The notes under the pieces were generated by a model. That model did not search any database and was not told where the DNA came from. It worked only from the letters and a program-made list of their open reading frames with translations. DNA of 64,000 nt, from positions 1,790,967 to 1,854,966 of the forward strand of contig NZ_CP014844.1 in the NCBI RefSeq assembly GCF_001598055.1, written 5' to 3'. This DNA is from Cupriavidus nantongensis. GTDB taxonomy: Bacteria > Pseudomonadota > Gammaproteobacteria > Burkholderiales > Burkholderiaceae. This document shows positions 8,267 to 16,059 of the stretch, piece after piece. How positions within the stretch are numbered: position 1 is the first letter of the stretch; each line of letters starts with the position of its first letter. The translations under genes were made by a program, and so were the position numbers.

Positions 8267-9376
8267 TCAGCGGATGGTCAGCACTTCGCCCCACGTGGGC
8301 GAGCCCAGCGTCAAGTCCCATGCACGAATGACCGGCACGAACTTGTCGGTGAGGATGCGCGTCTCGGCCACGGAGCCGTCGTCGCGTTCGGTGTATTCCG
8401 TCTGGAGGGTCTTCTCCTTGTGGGTATCACCTTTGACGACGAGCACGCGCCCGCTCTTGGACTTCACCACGCCGGAGATCGCGCCCGCGGCCAAGGCCAG
8501 GGCGAGATGCCAGTGCGACAAGGCCCGCGCGGGTGGACGCAGCGACTGCTGCGCGCCGCCCAGGTGCGTATCGAGCGCCGGCCAGAGCCCTTGCAGCCGG
8601 CCGACTTCATCGGCGAACTGCTCGGGCTCCATCGTCACGCGATAGAAGTGCTCCGGCTCGGCCGGGCTGGCAGGGACGGTGTACGGCAGGAACGGCCATT
8701 CGAGCGGCAGTTCCTCGGCTTCGGCGTCGCCTTGCCCGATCTGCAGCAGCAGACCGCGGGTGGCCTTGACCGACTCCGATGCCTGGTCGCGTTGACGAAT
8801 CCTGCGACCGAAGATCACTACCTGCTTGAACTGCGTTTCCACCGCACGGTAGATGCGCAGGTCGGCAAAGTGGCGCGTCAGCCATCCGACCAGCTCGGCG
8901 TCGAGCACGTAGGACGGCACGATGAAGATCAGCACACCGCCGTATTGCAGCAGCGGCAGCGCGCGCTGATAGAACAGCTTTTCCAGCCGCGCACGGCCCT
9001 GGCCCTGATAGCCGATGTTGCCGTTCACGTCCTTGCTCAGGTCGCCATACGGCGGGTTCAGCCACAGCAGCCCGAAGGACTGGCGCGAGATCAGCGTGTC
9101 CATCAGGTCACCGTGGATGCAGTGATCGACCAGTTGCCGTGCGTGGCGGGCACGCTCGGCGTCGTACTCGACGGCGAAGGCCTGGACCTGCTCGCGCCCG
9201 AGGGCGTGGGCAGCTTCGGCGATCGCCACGCCTTCGCCGGCGCAGGGATCGAGGAGGGACATGGAGCCGGGACACGGCGCCAGTGCGGACAAGGCCCGCT
9301 CCAGCGTCGGCTCGTCGGTGGGGAAATAGCCGTTACGAATGAAATTGCGCGCCAGGCGCGGAAACATGAGTGCCAT
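8267..9376 (-). CDS. DUF6094 protein, putative N6-adenine DNA methyltransferase
   Basis: 369 aa. The N-terminal Rossmann domain has SAM motif I LDPCAGEG (42-49) and catalytic motif IV NPPY (107-110), typical of gamma-class N6-adenine methyltransferases; the C-terminal half has no motif I recognise. Start MALMFPRLARN has AGGAGAAAT upstream. No restriction endonuclease lies beside it, so it would act as an orphan methylase, possibly masking the ICE from recipient restriction systems (inference). Preceded by leader hairpin H3. Confidence 0.82.
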   Translation of the reverse strand: MALMFPRLARNFIRNGYFPTDEPTLERALSALAPCPGSMSLLDPCAGEGVAIAEAAHALGREQVQAFAVEYDAERARHARQLVDHCIHGDLMDTLISRQSFGLLWLNPPYGDLSKDVNGNIGYQGQGRARLEKLFYQRALPLLQYGGVLIFIVPSYVLDAELVGWLTRHFADLRIYRAVETQFKQVVIFGRRIRQRDQASESVKATRGLLLQIGQGDAEAEELPLEWPFLPYTVPASPAEPEHFYRVTMEPEQFADEVGRLQGLWPALDTHLGGAQQSLRPPARALSHWHLALALAAGAISGVVKSKSGRVLVVKGDTHKEKTLQTEYTERDDGSVAETRILTDKFVPVIRAWDLTLGSPTWGEVLTIR

Positions 9377-9406
9377 GGATTTCTCCTGGTGATGGATGAG
9401 GGAAGG

Positions 9407-9431
9407 CGGGCACGCGCGGCGCGCATGCCCG
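9407..9431 (-). promoter_or_regulatory. Leader hairpin H3
   Basis: CGGGCA/TGCCCG, one mismatch, then GCGC/GCGC; 30 nt upstream of the ATG at 9376. Confidence 0.7.
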
Positions 9432-9441
9432 TGGGGATGGC

Positions 9442-10092
9442 TCACGCCACACGCCGAAGCGGTGCGTTCGCGGCCAGTTCGTACTGCGTGGCGCCGAGGG
9501 TGCCGTTGCGAATCAGTTCGCCCAGCGCCTTCGTCAGCGCCGGGACATCGAGGGCCAGCCGATGGCCTTCCAGTGGCCCGAGGGCCAAGGGAAGACCGGT
9601 CAGCATCCGCCGTGTCTGCAACAGCTCCAGCACGGTGTCGCGCCAGTGGTCGAGCAGTGGCAGCGGGCAGGTGTCCTGCACCAGGGTCCACAGCCGGTCG
9701 AGCCGGTGAGCGGAATCCCTGGGCAGCAGCGCCAGCGCGCTGGCGTTGGCCTTGTCTGGCTTCACGCAGCGACGATCGAACAGCCACACATTCGTCAGCG
9801 AACCGAACAGCGTTCGCCGATAGGCGCGGGTGATGCGCTTTTCCAGGTTCTCGACGTTGCCGACGAAGACCGGGATGGATGCGCCCTGCTCGGTCATGAC
9901 GTGGAACTGATCCAGTCCCTGTTCATCCCGGCCGAGGGTCAGGCGGGCGAGGAACTCCTGAACGGCGGTGTCGCGCGCCCAGATCGACAGGAAGACGAGA
10001 TTGTCCTGCTCGTCACCGACGCAACCGTCGGCCATGAGGTCGGGGCATTCGTCGATGCGGTACAGCGGTTTCGCGGAAGAAGGTGCAGGCAT
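9442..10092 (-). CDS. ICE protein of unknown function
   Basis: 216-aa soluble protein, start MPAPSSAKPLYRIDECPDL with AGAGGA upstream. No signal peptide, membrane segment or catalytic motif recognised. The C-terminal half contains helical segments (HRLDRLWTLVQD; LLDHWRDTVLELLQ). Member of the co-oriented small-gene block and preceded by leader hairpin H4. Confidence 0.72.
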   Translation of the reverse strand: MPAPSSAKPLYRIDECPDLMADGCVGDEQDNLVFLSIWARDTAVQEFLARLTLGRDEQGLDQFHVMTEQGASIPVFVGNVENLEKRITRAYRRTLFGSLTNVWLFDRRCVKPDKANASALALLPRDSAHRLDRLWTLVQDTCPLPLLDHWRDTVLELLQTRRMLTGLPLALGPLEGHRLALDVPALTKALGELIRNGTLGATQYELAANAPLRRVA

Positions 10093-10116
10093 GGTGATGT
10101 CCTCTTGGAAATGAAG

Positions 10117-10145
10117 GAGCAACCACAGCCCGCGGGGCAGTGCTC
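10117..10145 (-). promoter_or_regulatory. Leader hairpin H4
   Basis: GAGCA/TGCTC with inner GCCC/GGGC; weaker than its relatives; 24 nt upstream of the ATG at 10092. Confidence 0.6.
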
Positions 10146-10176
10146 GCCCCGGTTGGGTGAAGGAAGATGCGTGCCG

Positions 10177-10542
10177 CTAGACAGGGCGTCCCGCGTGGAA
10201 GCGGTGAACCCGCTCGCGCCACTCGGAGCTTTGCACCGGCGCCATGTCGAGGTAGCGCAGCGGGCACGAGTAGTAGTACGGATGCACGGACTCATCGAGG
10301 GACTTGTAGCCCCAATCGCCGCCCGAGCTTTCCAGCAGATGGCAGCCGATGTAGCAGACGGACTCACCGGCCACGAGGCCCATGACGCCCGCCTGCCTGG
10401 CGGTGACGCGAACCACGGTCCACAGAACGTCGCCGTCCAGCGTGTGGTCGATGACTTCGCAGCAAGCGCGTTCGGACGCCTGCGGAGCGAGCAGCTCGCG
10501 GATCAACTGATCGCGCGTCTGACGAACGAAGGTCCAGCCCAT
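10177..10542 (-). CDS. Small ICE protein of unknown function
   Basis: 121 aa, start MGWTFVRQTRDQLIREL with AAGGAGACC upstream. Sequence contains GGDWGYKSLDESVHPYYYSCPLRYLDMAP; rich in Tyr, Cys and Trp; no known catalytic motif. The region VLWTVVRVTARQ is beta-strand-like. Soluble, probably single-domain. Preceded by leader hairpin H5. Confidence 0.72.
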   Translation of the reverse strand: MGWTFVRQTRDQLIRELLAPQASERACCEVIDHTLDGDVLWTVVRVTARQAGVMGLVAGESVCYIGCHLLESSGGDWGYKSLDESVHPYYYSCPLRYLDMAPVQSSEWRERVHRFHAGRPV

Positions 10543-10564
10543 GAGGGTCTCCTTGAAGAAAAGG

Positions 10565-10596
10565 CCGGAGCCCTCCCCGTCGGGGGAGAACCCCGG
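10565..10596 (-). promoter_or_regulatory. Leader hairpin H5
   Basis: CCGG/CCGG outer and CTCCCC/GGGGAG inner helices; 22 nt upstream of the ATG at 10542. Confidence 0.7.
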
Positions 10597-10631
10597 CGGG
10601 TGGCGGTATGCCGCGCAAGGCGGCGGATGGA

Positions 10632-11243
10632 TCAGGCAGCTTTGAGGTGCCAGTCCTGGGACAACGGAGCGAACTCGTAGCCCAGCTTGTCGAGACGGTC
10701 GCGCTGCTGACGCAGCACACGACGATCCACGGTCGCATCGAGCTTCACGGTCTCGCGCAGGGGCCACAAGGCACCGAACAGCGCCGCGTCGTCTGCCTCG
10801 GCCGAGGCCGCAGCGGACACGGGAGCCGGTTCGCTGCCGAACGGCGTGGTATCAACCAGGGGATCGCGCGGACTGCGCGGCTCCGCCTTCGGCTTGGCCG
10901 GGGGCGATGCCGGCACGGGCGCCTGCGCTTCCTCGTCGATCGGATCGACTTCCTGCGGACTCAGCCGGCGGGCTTCGTCGCGGCTCAGGGCGTCGATGGC
11001 GGACAGCGTCATTCCGCCCAGATGGGCGCGGATTTCGATGACCATGCGGCCGTTGGCGTTATACGTGGAGGGGCGAATCTCGACGATGACGAAATCACCG
11101 TCGTACTTGCCCTCGCGATACTGATCGAGTTCGGCGTTCTTCACGACGAACTCGCCGATCGAGGTCGCCAGGCGGCCGACGTTGAAGTCGCCGTTCCTGC
11201 CGTGGATGGTCTTGATGGCCAACTGGCCGGGGATGGTGATCAT
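10632..11243 (-). CDS. DUF3275 family ICE protein
   Basis: 203 aa. The N-terminal DUF3275 domain (MITIPGQLAIKTIHGRNG... to about residue 85) is a beta-rich fold; a Pro/Ala/Glu linker (about 100-150) and a helical C-terminal domain with Arg-rich DRRVLRQQRDRLDKLGYEF follow. The family is almost confined to this ICE class. AGGAGACC precedes the start. Function not established; proximity to the DUF3577 replication-type gene suggests DNA maintenance. Confidence 0.85.
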   Translation of the reverse strand: MITIPGQLAIKTIHGRNGDFNVGRLATSIGEFVVKNAELDQYREGKYDGDFVIVEIRPSTYNANGRMVIEIRAHLGGMTLSAIDALSRDEARRLSPQEVDPIDEEAQAPVPASPPAKPKAEPRSPRDPLVDTTPFGSEPAPVSAAASAEADDAALFGALWPLRETVKLDATVDRRVLRQQRDRLDKLGYEFAPLSQDWHLKAA

Positions 11244-11270
11244 GAAGGTCTCCTGCTGACGAAGAGAGGA

Positions 11271-11294
11271 CAAGGCCCCGGGGATGGGGCCTTG
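11271..11294 (-). promoter_or_regulatory. Leader hairpin H6
   Basis: Perfect 9-bp stem CAAGGCCCC/GGGGCCTTG, 27 nt upstream of the DUF3275 ATG and touching the end of the previous gene. Confidence 0.72.
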
Positions 11295-11298
11295 CGGA

Positions 11299-11850
11299 TC
11301 AGAACGACTCGGCAACGGCCAATGCGGGGGCATTGGCTGCGTCGTCGGCAGCATCGGCGAGGGGCTTGGAAGGCTCCGGTGCCGAGGCTTGCTGCGCGGC
11401 GGGCGCGTCGGACGTCACAGGGACTTCCGGGTCCCGCTCGTCGGTCTCGGTCGGCTTGGGTTCGGCCTTGTAGACGAGCTTGCCGTCGACCTTGATCCAA
11501 CTGACGAACAGCAGGCGGGCCTTGAGGCTCACCCCCTGCTCGCCGGCACGCTTGCCCTTGGAGTAGGTGAAGGTGTCGGTCCACAGGTCGCCCAGGCGGA
11601 AGCCGATCATCACCTTCTTCTCGGCGTCGACCGCCTGAATGCAGCGGCGCACCAGGTGCTGCGCTTCCGATCCCGATACGCGCGTGTCGAAACGCACGTA
11701 CGAGACGTCATCGCTGGGACCGTTCAGGGCCGCGATGTCGCAGGCCAGGAACGCATCGCCTTTCTTGGGCTTCACTTCGCGGATGCGATTGAGATACCCG
11801 AGGCCGGTGATGTGCAGATCGAAGTAGGACTTGTCGGTGGAAGTGGTCAT
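11299..11850 (-). CDS. STY4534 family ICE replication protein (DUF3577)
   Basis: 183 aa. The DUF3577 domain occupies about residues 8-125 (YFDLHITGLGYLNRIREVKPKKGDAF... VSWIKVDGKLVY), followed by an acidic low-complexity tail like that of single-strand DNA-binding proteins. Family members are named ICE replication proteins by association; an OB-fold ssDNA-binding role is plausible but inferred. First gene of the transcription unit whose leader carries the three-hairpin element at 12004-12080. Start has AGGAG 9 nt upstream. Confidence 0.86.
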   Translation of the reverse strand: MTTSTDKSYFDLHITGLGYLNRIREVKPKKGDAFLACDIAALNGPSDDVSYVRFDTRVSGSEAQHLVRRCIQAVDAEKKVMIGFRLGDLWTDTFTYSKGKRAGEQGVSLKARLLFVSWIKVDGKLVYKAEPKPTETDERDPEVPVTSDAPAAQQASAPEPSKPLADAADDAANAPALAVAESF

Positions 11851-11881
11851 GGTGAATCTCCTGAGAACAATGAGGCGGAGA

Positions 11882-11909
11882 CACACCCGACCCAGGCGGG
11901 GAAGGTGTG
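11882..11909 (-). promoter_or_regulatory. Leader hairpin H7
   Basis: CACACC/GGTGTG outer helix with C-run/G-run inside; 31 nt upstream of the ATG at 11850. Confidence 0.65.
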
Positions 11910-12003
11910 GAACCCCCGCGTGGGTTGAAGGAACAGCTTGGTGGCATCGCCATCGAGAACCGATGGCCGTTCGCGCATGGATGCCGGTGCGAACTGGGGT
12001 GAT

Positions 12004-12080
12004 CAACGCGGCCGGAACCGCGCCGTAGCCTTGAGGATCGTGGCTACGTGGGAATGTTGCTGACGAGGGTCAGCGGAACA
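12004..12080 (-). ncRNA. Three-hairpin repeat element, copy A
   Basis: Three consecutive stems (plus-strand notation): CGCGG/CCGCG, GTAGCC/GGCTAC with an 11-nt loop, GCTGAC/GTCAGC with a 4-nt loop. Copies B and C have GCAGTC/GACTGC in the second stem, so both sides changed together. The 2-nt spacer and 11-nt loop are invariant. On the minus strand it lies about 150-230 nt upstream of the first gene (11850) of its unit. The rest of the 399-bp gap (11851-12249) holds leader hairpin H7 and the upstream region of the SH3 gene. Type given as ncRNA because of the covariation; a protein-binding DNA site is possible. Confidence 0.6.
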
Positions 12081-12249
12081 TGGCGACAACCGTGGCATGA
12101 GGGCGTGCCGGAGGCGAGCCTGAATCGGACGCGGTTGGGATCCGTTTTTCCGGTGCCTGGATGCACAGGGAAGCCTTCCAGAAGTTTGCCGATGCGGGTT
12201 TGAAATGAGGTCTAATTCCATGACCTGTGGCAGAGAATGACTTCTGGGG

Positions 12250-13497
12250 ATGAACTTGGATCTGGGGAAAATTCGTGAAGTGACCGCGGAGGGGATGCTC
12301 GCCCGAGAAATGGCCCGAATGGAAGATGAGCGGGTTTCATGGCGTCACGCCCTGGCCCATACCGACTCCATCGCCAGGCAAATGAAAGAGCTCACGCAAG
12401 CGGGTTCGGCCTATGGACAAGTGCTGAGGGACATCAAGGCGTTGCAGTTCCCAGCGTCCGACATTGCTCGGGAATGCACGGGCCTGCTTCGGGCAGACTG
12501 CTCAGCGATGGAAACTCTGAAACTGTGGCAAGAGGCGCAGCGTGCCGAGCAGGAGAGCGTCCGCAGAATGCTCGAACCATTGGCCGACATCCGCAAGAGC
12601 CTCATGCTGGACGATTCCACCCAAAGGCTCATCAAGGAGATTACCGAGGGGGTTTCGCTCCGAGATCGGCTCGACGACATCCTGTCTCAAGCCACTGGGG
12701 CCGGGTCTGCTGCCAAGATGTGGGCCCAGCAGATCGAAAACTCACGGGTTCAGGCAAGGAGGCTCTTCGACGACCTGGGAGTTGGCAACAGCATCCAGAA
12801 CTATGTCAGGGACTTCGAGCACGTCAATGGGCGGTGGAAGGTGCCCAGCGAGGTGCTGGACATGGTGGGCTCGTTCAAGGAGATTCACGACCGGCTTGGC
12901 AAAGTGGCATTGCCCACTATCGACTGGGACTCCGCTGCAACCCTGGCGAGGCTCTTGGGGCGAGAAGGCATCGAGGAGCAACTTGCCCTGCTCGGGGTTG
13001 AACCCGATGGGACACTGCGCGAACTGGCCGAGCGTCCTGAGAAGGGTCTTCTCAGCCGAAAACAGGCTGATGCCCTGGCCATTCTCAGCTTTCTGTTAAC
13101 ACTCTGGATTTTCGTGTACCAGGAGTACAACAACTCGCTGCAACAGCCCAGGACGGAGACCTTTCAGGCACAGACCGCGGCGGCATTGCAGGTGCAGGCC
13201 CAACAGATTCAGAGCCTCACCGTGCTGTTGGAGAAGGCTTTGGCTCAGGCCGCCGAGGAGCCAGAGACGCGGTTCGTCGTACGCGAACGAACGGCCACGG
13301 TGCGCTCGAAACCCGAGAACGGGGCAACTGTCGCAGGGAAGCTCTTGCCCAACGAGGTGGTGCGTGCCGTTGACAAGGACGGCAAGTGGGTCGAGGTCGA
13401 GTACTACCACTGGCTGCATGAGGAGTACCGCACGGGCTGGGTCCTGAAGAAGTACTTGGAACGAGTGCCGACGAACTACTCCAAAGATGCGAGGTAG
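12250..13497 (+). CDS. Membrane-anchored coiled-coil protein with C-terminal SH3b domain
   Basis: 415 aa; the only plus-strand gene in the first 30 kb. Long helical N-terminal region (1-265), one transmembrane helix (about 272-292, ADALAILSFLLTLWIFVYQ), a second coiled coil (about 295-335) and a bacterial SH3 domain (about 338-405; VVRERTATVRSKPENG... GWVLKKYLERVP). Base composition is lower in GC than its neighbours and it lacks the leader hairpin seen before the backbone genes, so it looks like late-acquired cargo. Start codon has only a weak GGGG site. I recognise no defined function; a membrane-linked sensor or defence role is conceivable. Confidence 0.75.
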   Translation: MNLDLGKIREVTAEGMLAREMARMEDERVSWRHALAHTDSIARQMKELTQAGSAYGQVLRDIKALQFPASDIARECTGLLRADCSAMETLKLWQEAQRAEQESVRRMLEPLADIRKSLMLDDSTQRLIKEITEGVSLRDRLDDILSQATGAGSAAKMWAQQIENSRVQARRLFDDLGVGNSIQNYVRDFEHVNGRWKVPSEVLDMVGSFKEIHDRLGKVALPTIDWDSAATLARLLGREGIEEQLALLGVEPDGTLRELAERPEKGLLSRKQADALAILSFLLTLWIFVYQEYNNSLQQPRTETFQAQTAAALQVQAQQIQSLTVLLEKALAQAAEEPETRFVVRERTATVRSKPENGATVAGKLLPNEVVRAVDKDGKWVEVEYYHWLHEEYRTGWVLKKYLERVPTNYSKDAR

Positions 13498-13541
13498 CCC
13501 GCCTTGGGCCGTCTGAACGGGAAACCGCACCAGAAATGAAG

Positions 13542-13561
13542 AGCCCCCGAAACTGGGGGCT
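13542..13561. terminator. Bidirectional terminator between the SH3 and DUF3085 genes
   Basis: 7-bp perfect stem AGCCCCC/GGGGGCT with a 6-nt loop lies between two convergent gene ends. Read on the minus strand it is followed by CTTCATTTC. Confidence 0.7.
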
Positions 13562-13573
13562 GTGACAGGGTGG

Positions 13574-13939
13574 TCAATTGGCATTCTGCATCGGCGTCAT
13601 GGCCTGCAGCGACAGCTGCGTTGCCGTGGCGAACACCTCGAGGTCGCCCTCGCTGCTCAGGATGAGCGCGAAGACACCATCGTGCGGATCGAAGAACTCG
13701 CCGAAGTCGTCGCCACGGAACTCGGCGCGCGCCAGCTCCCACCAGTCATCGAACGCATCGACATCCGGACTGCAGTCCTCGGCGTAGGCGATGAACTTCT
13801 GGCGTCCGTCGGGCCAGCGATCGCCGCGTTCGGCCAGGAAGTACGCGCCCTGGTCCTTGACCAGGATGACGCGGCATTGGTTGACCACCGCTTCGGCGAA
13901 CACGGGTCGCAGGTCCGAGCCCTTGAATCGAACTGACAT
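13574..13939 (-). CDS. DUF3085 domain protein
   Basis: 121 aa, start MSVRFKGSDLRPVFAEAV. Matches the DUF3085 family in sequence pattern and length: VVNQCRVILVKDQGAYFLAERGD, then a DDWWELARAEFRGDDFGEFF acidic/aromatic block. Soluble, acidic; some such small acidic ICE proteins mimic DNA, but nothing here proves that. Last gene of the middle transcription unit; followed by the terminator at 13542. Confidence 0.83.
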   Translation of the reverse strand: MSVRFKGSDLRPVFAEAVVNQCRVILVKDQGAYFLAERGDRWPDGRQKFIAYAEDCSPDVDAFDDWWELARAEFRGDDFGEFFDPHDGVFALILSSEGDLEVFATATQLSLQAMTPMQNAN

Positions 13940-13969
13940 GGATGTAATCTCGAGAGAAAAGAATGAATG

Positions 13970-13994
13970 GCCTCCCGCCGAGAGAGCGGGAGGC
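13970..13994 (-). promoter_or_regulatory. Leader hairpin H8
   Basis: Perfect 9-bp stem GCCTCCCGC/GCGGGAGGC; 30 nt upstream of the DUF3085 ATG. Confidence 0.75.
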
Positions 13995-14004
13995 TGTGTG
14001 CAGG

Positions 14005-14802
14005 TCAGTGCCGGACAGCCTTGCGACCCGACAGGCACTGCACGCGGATGCGCCGCCAGCTCCCGTCGTCGATCAGCCGTTCCAGCGTCTCGCCGAGGGT
14101 GTCGAAGAACACCTCATCGACCCGTTCGACCAGCTCGCCGGCGCGGTGCAGCTCCACCGCGTAGAGGTCGAGGCCACGCTCATACAGCACGGTGACGCGA
14201 CCCTGGAACTTCATCGTGGCGACGGTGAAGCCGATGGCCGGTGGCGTGCGGATGATGTCGGCGGGCAGCGGATCGACCCAGGTGATGTCCCGCGCACCGG
14301 CATCCACCAGCATGTGGGTGATGCGCCGGAAACCGTCGGGAGCGGGCAACTGCTCCAGTTGGTCGACCAGTTCCTGCAGCTCGGGGCAGCGCGGCTCGGG
14401 GATCGGCAGCTTCGCCGGTGCGGACCCGAGCACGAACCGCTTCACCGTGTAGGGCTGGCCATCGGCGGTGAACTCGGTTTGCTCCTCGGGCGTGTCCGCC
14501 CGCTGACCGTCGAACCGGCGTCTGACATAGGGTTCGACCTGCACCTTGGCGCCCTCGTCGGGCACTTCGGTCACGAGGGTGCGATCGAGCACCGCGAACT
14601 CGGCCCGTCCCGTCTTGACGACGATGGCCTCGTCGGTGGTGGCGATGACCTTGCCCTCGAAAGGCTTCGGGTCGATGTGAAAGCCCAGCGTCGAAACCTT
14701 GGGCTGGCCGTCGAAGATGTTGAACTTGAACGAACGGACGTTGGAAGGCACATGACCGACAACGAGCGTCGGCATCTGTGCGCGGATGGCTTGGGTATCC
14801 AT
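14005..14802 (-). CDS. ICE protein of unknown function
   Basis: 265 aa, start MDTQAIRAQMPTLVVGH with AAGGAGTCTCCCC upstream. Beta-rich N-terminal half (FKFNIFDGQPKVSTLGFHIDPKPFEGKVIATT), an Arg/Glu-rich central segment and a C-terminal domain with ITHMLVDAGARDITWVDPLPADI and GETLERLIDDGSWRRIRVQ. No P-loop, membrane segment or known catalytic motif. First gene of the unit headed by repeat copy B. Confidence 0.75.
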   Translation of the reverse strand: MDTQAIRAQMPTLVVGHVPSNVRSFKFNIFDGQPKVSTLGFHIDPKPFEGKVIATTDEAIVVKTGRAEFAVLDRTLVTEVPDEGAKVQVEPYVRRRFDGQRADTPEEQTEFTADGQPYTVKRFVLGSAPAKLPIPEPRCPELQELVDQLEQLPAPDGFRRITHMLVDAGARDITWVDPLPADIIRTPPAIGFTVATMKFQGRVTVLYERGLDLYAVELHRAGELVERVDEVFFDTLGETLERLIDDGSWRRIRVQCLSGRKAVRH

Positions 14803-14823
14803 GGGGAGACTCCTTGTGGCAAC

Positions 14824-14860
14824 CAAGGGACTCCCGCCCGCAAGGGAGGTCTGTCCCTTG
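14824..14860 (-). promoter_or_regulatory. Leader hairpin H9
   Basis: CAAGGGAC/GTCCCTTG outer stem with inner TCCC/GGGA; 21 nt upstream of the ATG at 14802. Confidence 0.72.
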
Positions 14861-14904
14861 AGGGTGAGGTGGATGGACGCGGGTGCGCCCGGAGAACGAA
14901 GCAA

Positions 14905-14980
14905 CCAGCACGGCGAACCGCGCCGCAGTCTTGAAGGTCTCGACTGCCTGGGCATGCTGCCGGCAACGCCAGCGAACATG
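14905..14980 (-). ncRNA. Three-hairpin repeat element, copy B
   Basis: Same order, spacing and loop as copies A and C: first stem CACGG/CCGCG (a G-U pair on the minus-strand RNA), second stem GCAGTC/GACTGC with an 11-nt loop, third stem shortened to GCTG/CAGC. Lies 100-180 nt upstream of the first gene (14802) of its unit and directly after the terminator at 15060. Confidence 0.58.
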
Positions 14981-15059
14981 CGGCCAGCGTGCGGCACATG
15001 GCGGCGGCCGTCCGTTGGGAATCGGCAATGCGCCGGCACCGCGTTCCGCGAAAAAGAAG

Positions 15060-15077
15060 AGCCCCGACGTGGGGGCT
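15060..15077 (-). terminator. Terminator after the gene at 15093
   Basis: Minus strand: 6-bp stem AGCCCC/GGGGCT followed by CTTCTTTTTC. Separates the promoter-proximal unit (16714 to 15093) from the unit starting at 14802. Confidence 0.75.
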
Positions 15078-15092
15078 CGAATGGGTTGCGGG

Positions 15093-15809
15093 TTACTTGT
15101 CGTCGTAGAGCGTCAGCCCGTCCAGCACGGGCGCGTCGGCATCGAACACCAACATGCGAACGTCAGCGAGCGCAGCCAGGTGCAACACTTCCACGAGGGA
15201 CTCCGGCACGCCCTTGGCCCGGTGCTCCTGCCGCAGCTCTTCGGCGGTGATGCCCTCGACATGCTGCAGGTTCGCATCCGTCCAGGGGGTGGCGATCAAC
15301 TTCACGCCGATCGCGGGGCTGTACGGGATGCGGAAGGCGACGAACAGAAAACCGCTCGGCGTGGCGATGTCGGCCAGGTTGGCCAGATAGCGGCCGGCCT
15401 CCTCGGTGATGTGCGCCGAACTGATTTCCCAGGCACGGCTGTAGAACCCGGTCTCGAAGCGCAGGCGGCGTACCACCTCTCCCGCGGCTTCCTCGGAGTA
15501 GGTGTCGCCGACGTGCAGCGGCTTGCCGGCTTCTTCGGCCATGACGGCGTAGACGAGGTTTCGGGCGATGCCATGGCTGGGGCACTGCGCGTCCAGCTCG
15601 GGCGGCACGTTCTGGCCTTCCGTGATCAGCGCGAAGTCGTCGCAGAAGACGCAGGCATGGAGCTCGACCTGGCTGTCCGGCAGGTGCGACTGCGAGACGT
15701 GCAGCGGGAGGTAGCTCAGCGGGCAGTCGTCGTCGTAGGCAATCGCCAGCAGCCGTTGCACGGACAGGCTATCGTAGCCGCGGACGAAGGGATTGTTGGA
15801 ATGGGACAT
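15093..15809 (-). CDS. ICE protein, possibly DUF5983-like
   Basis: 238 aa, start MSHSNNPFVRGYDSLSVQRLL with GGAGGAAT upstream. N-terminal part contains two CxxC-like or His elements (ACVFCDD, AQCPSHGIAR) that could bind metal. The C-terminal part (ISSAHITEEAGRYLANLADIATPSGFLFVAF) resembles DUF5983 proteins of mobile islands; that assignment is from memory of the pattern and tentative. Last gene of its unit. Confidence 0.7.
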   Translation of the reverse strand: MSHSNNPFVRGYDSLSVQRLLAIAYDDDCPLSYLPLHVSQSHLPDSQVELHACVFCDDFALITEGQNVPPELDAQCPSHGIARNLVYAVMAEEAGKPLHVGDTYSEEAAGEVVRRLRFETGFYSRAWEISSAHITEEAGRYLANLADIATPSGFLFVAFRIPYSPAIGVKLIATPWTDANLQHVEGITAEELRQEHRAKGVPESLVEVLHLAALADVRMLVFDADAPVLDGLTLYDDK

Positions 15810-15838
15810 GGGATTCCTCCAGCAGAGGATGGCCGAGG

Positions 15839-15858
15839 CAATCCCCTGCCGGGGATTG
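15839..15858 (-). promoter_or_regulatory. Leader hairpin H10
   Basis: Perfect 8-bp stem CAATCCCC/GGGGATTG with a 4-nt loop; 29 nt upstream of the ATG at 15809. Confidence 0.72.
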
Positions 15859-15935
15859 AACCCCAGCGAGTGGATGAAGTGGCAGCCGGTCAGCCGGCCG
15901 CGGCGTCGGACCGCCCTGGTGGCGGGCGGTGCGGG

Positions 15936-15962
15936 TCAGTGGAAGATGCTGATTCGGGACAT
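15936..15962 (-). CDS. Eight-codon micro-ORF (MSRISIFH)
   Basis: ATG at 15962 is followed by seven codons and TGA. It has everything its full-sized neighbours have: leader hairpin H11 21 nt upstream and a GCAGGAG Shine-Dalgarno at proper distance. It could be a leader peptide for the gene at 15809, 126 nt downstream, or the stub of a deleted gene. Too short for any homology argument; the signals, not the peptide, support it. Confidence 0.5.
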   Translation of the reverse strand: MSRISIFH

Positions 15963-15983
15963 GGCCGCTCCTGCGAAAAGAAG

Positions 15984-16019
15984 GAGGGACATGGCCCCGA
16001 ACGGGGACGCATGTCCCTC
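15984..16019 (-). promoter_or_regulatory. Leader hairpin H11 (before the micro-ORF)
   Basis: Perfect 10-bp stem GAGGGACATG/CATGTCCCTC with inner CCCC/GGGG; 21 nt upstream of the ATG at 15962. Confidence 0.75.
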
Positions 16020-16059
16020 GTGGGGTGGGATGAAAGGACGGTGGGTTGCCAGGCGCGGC

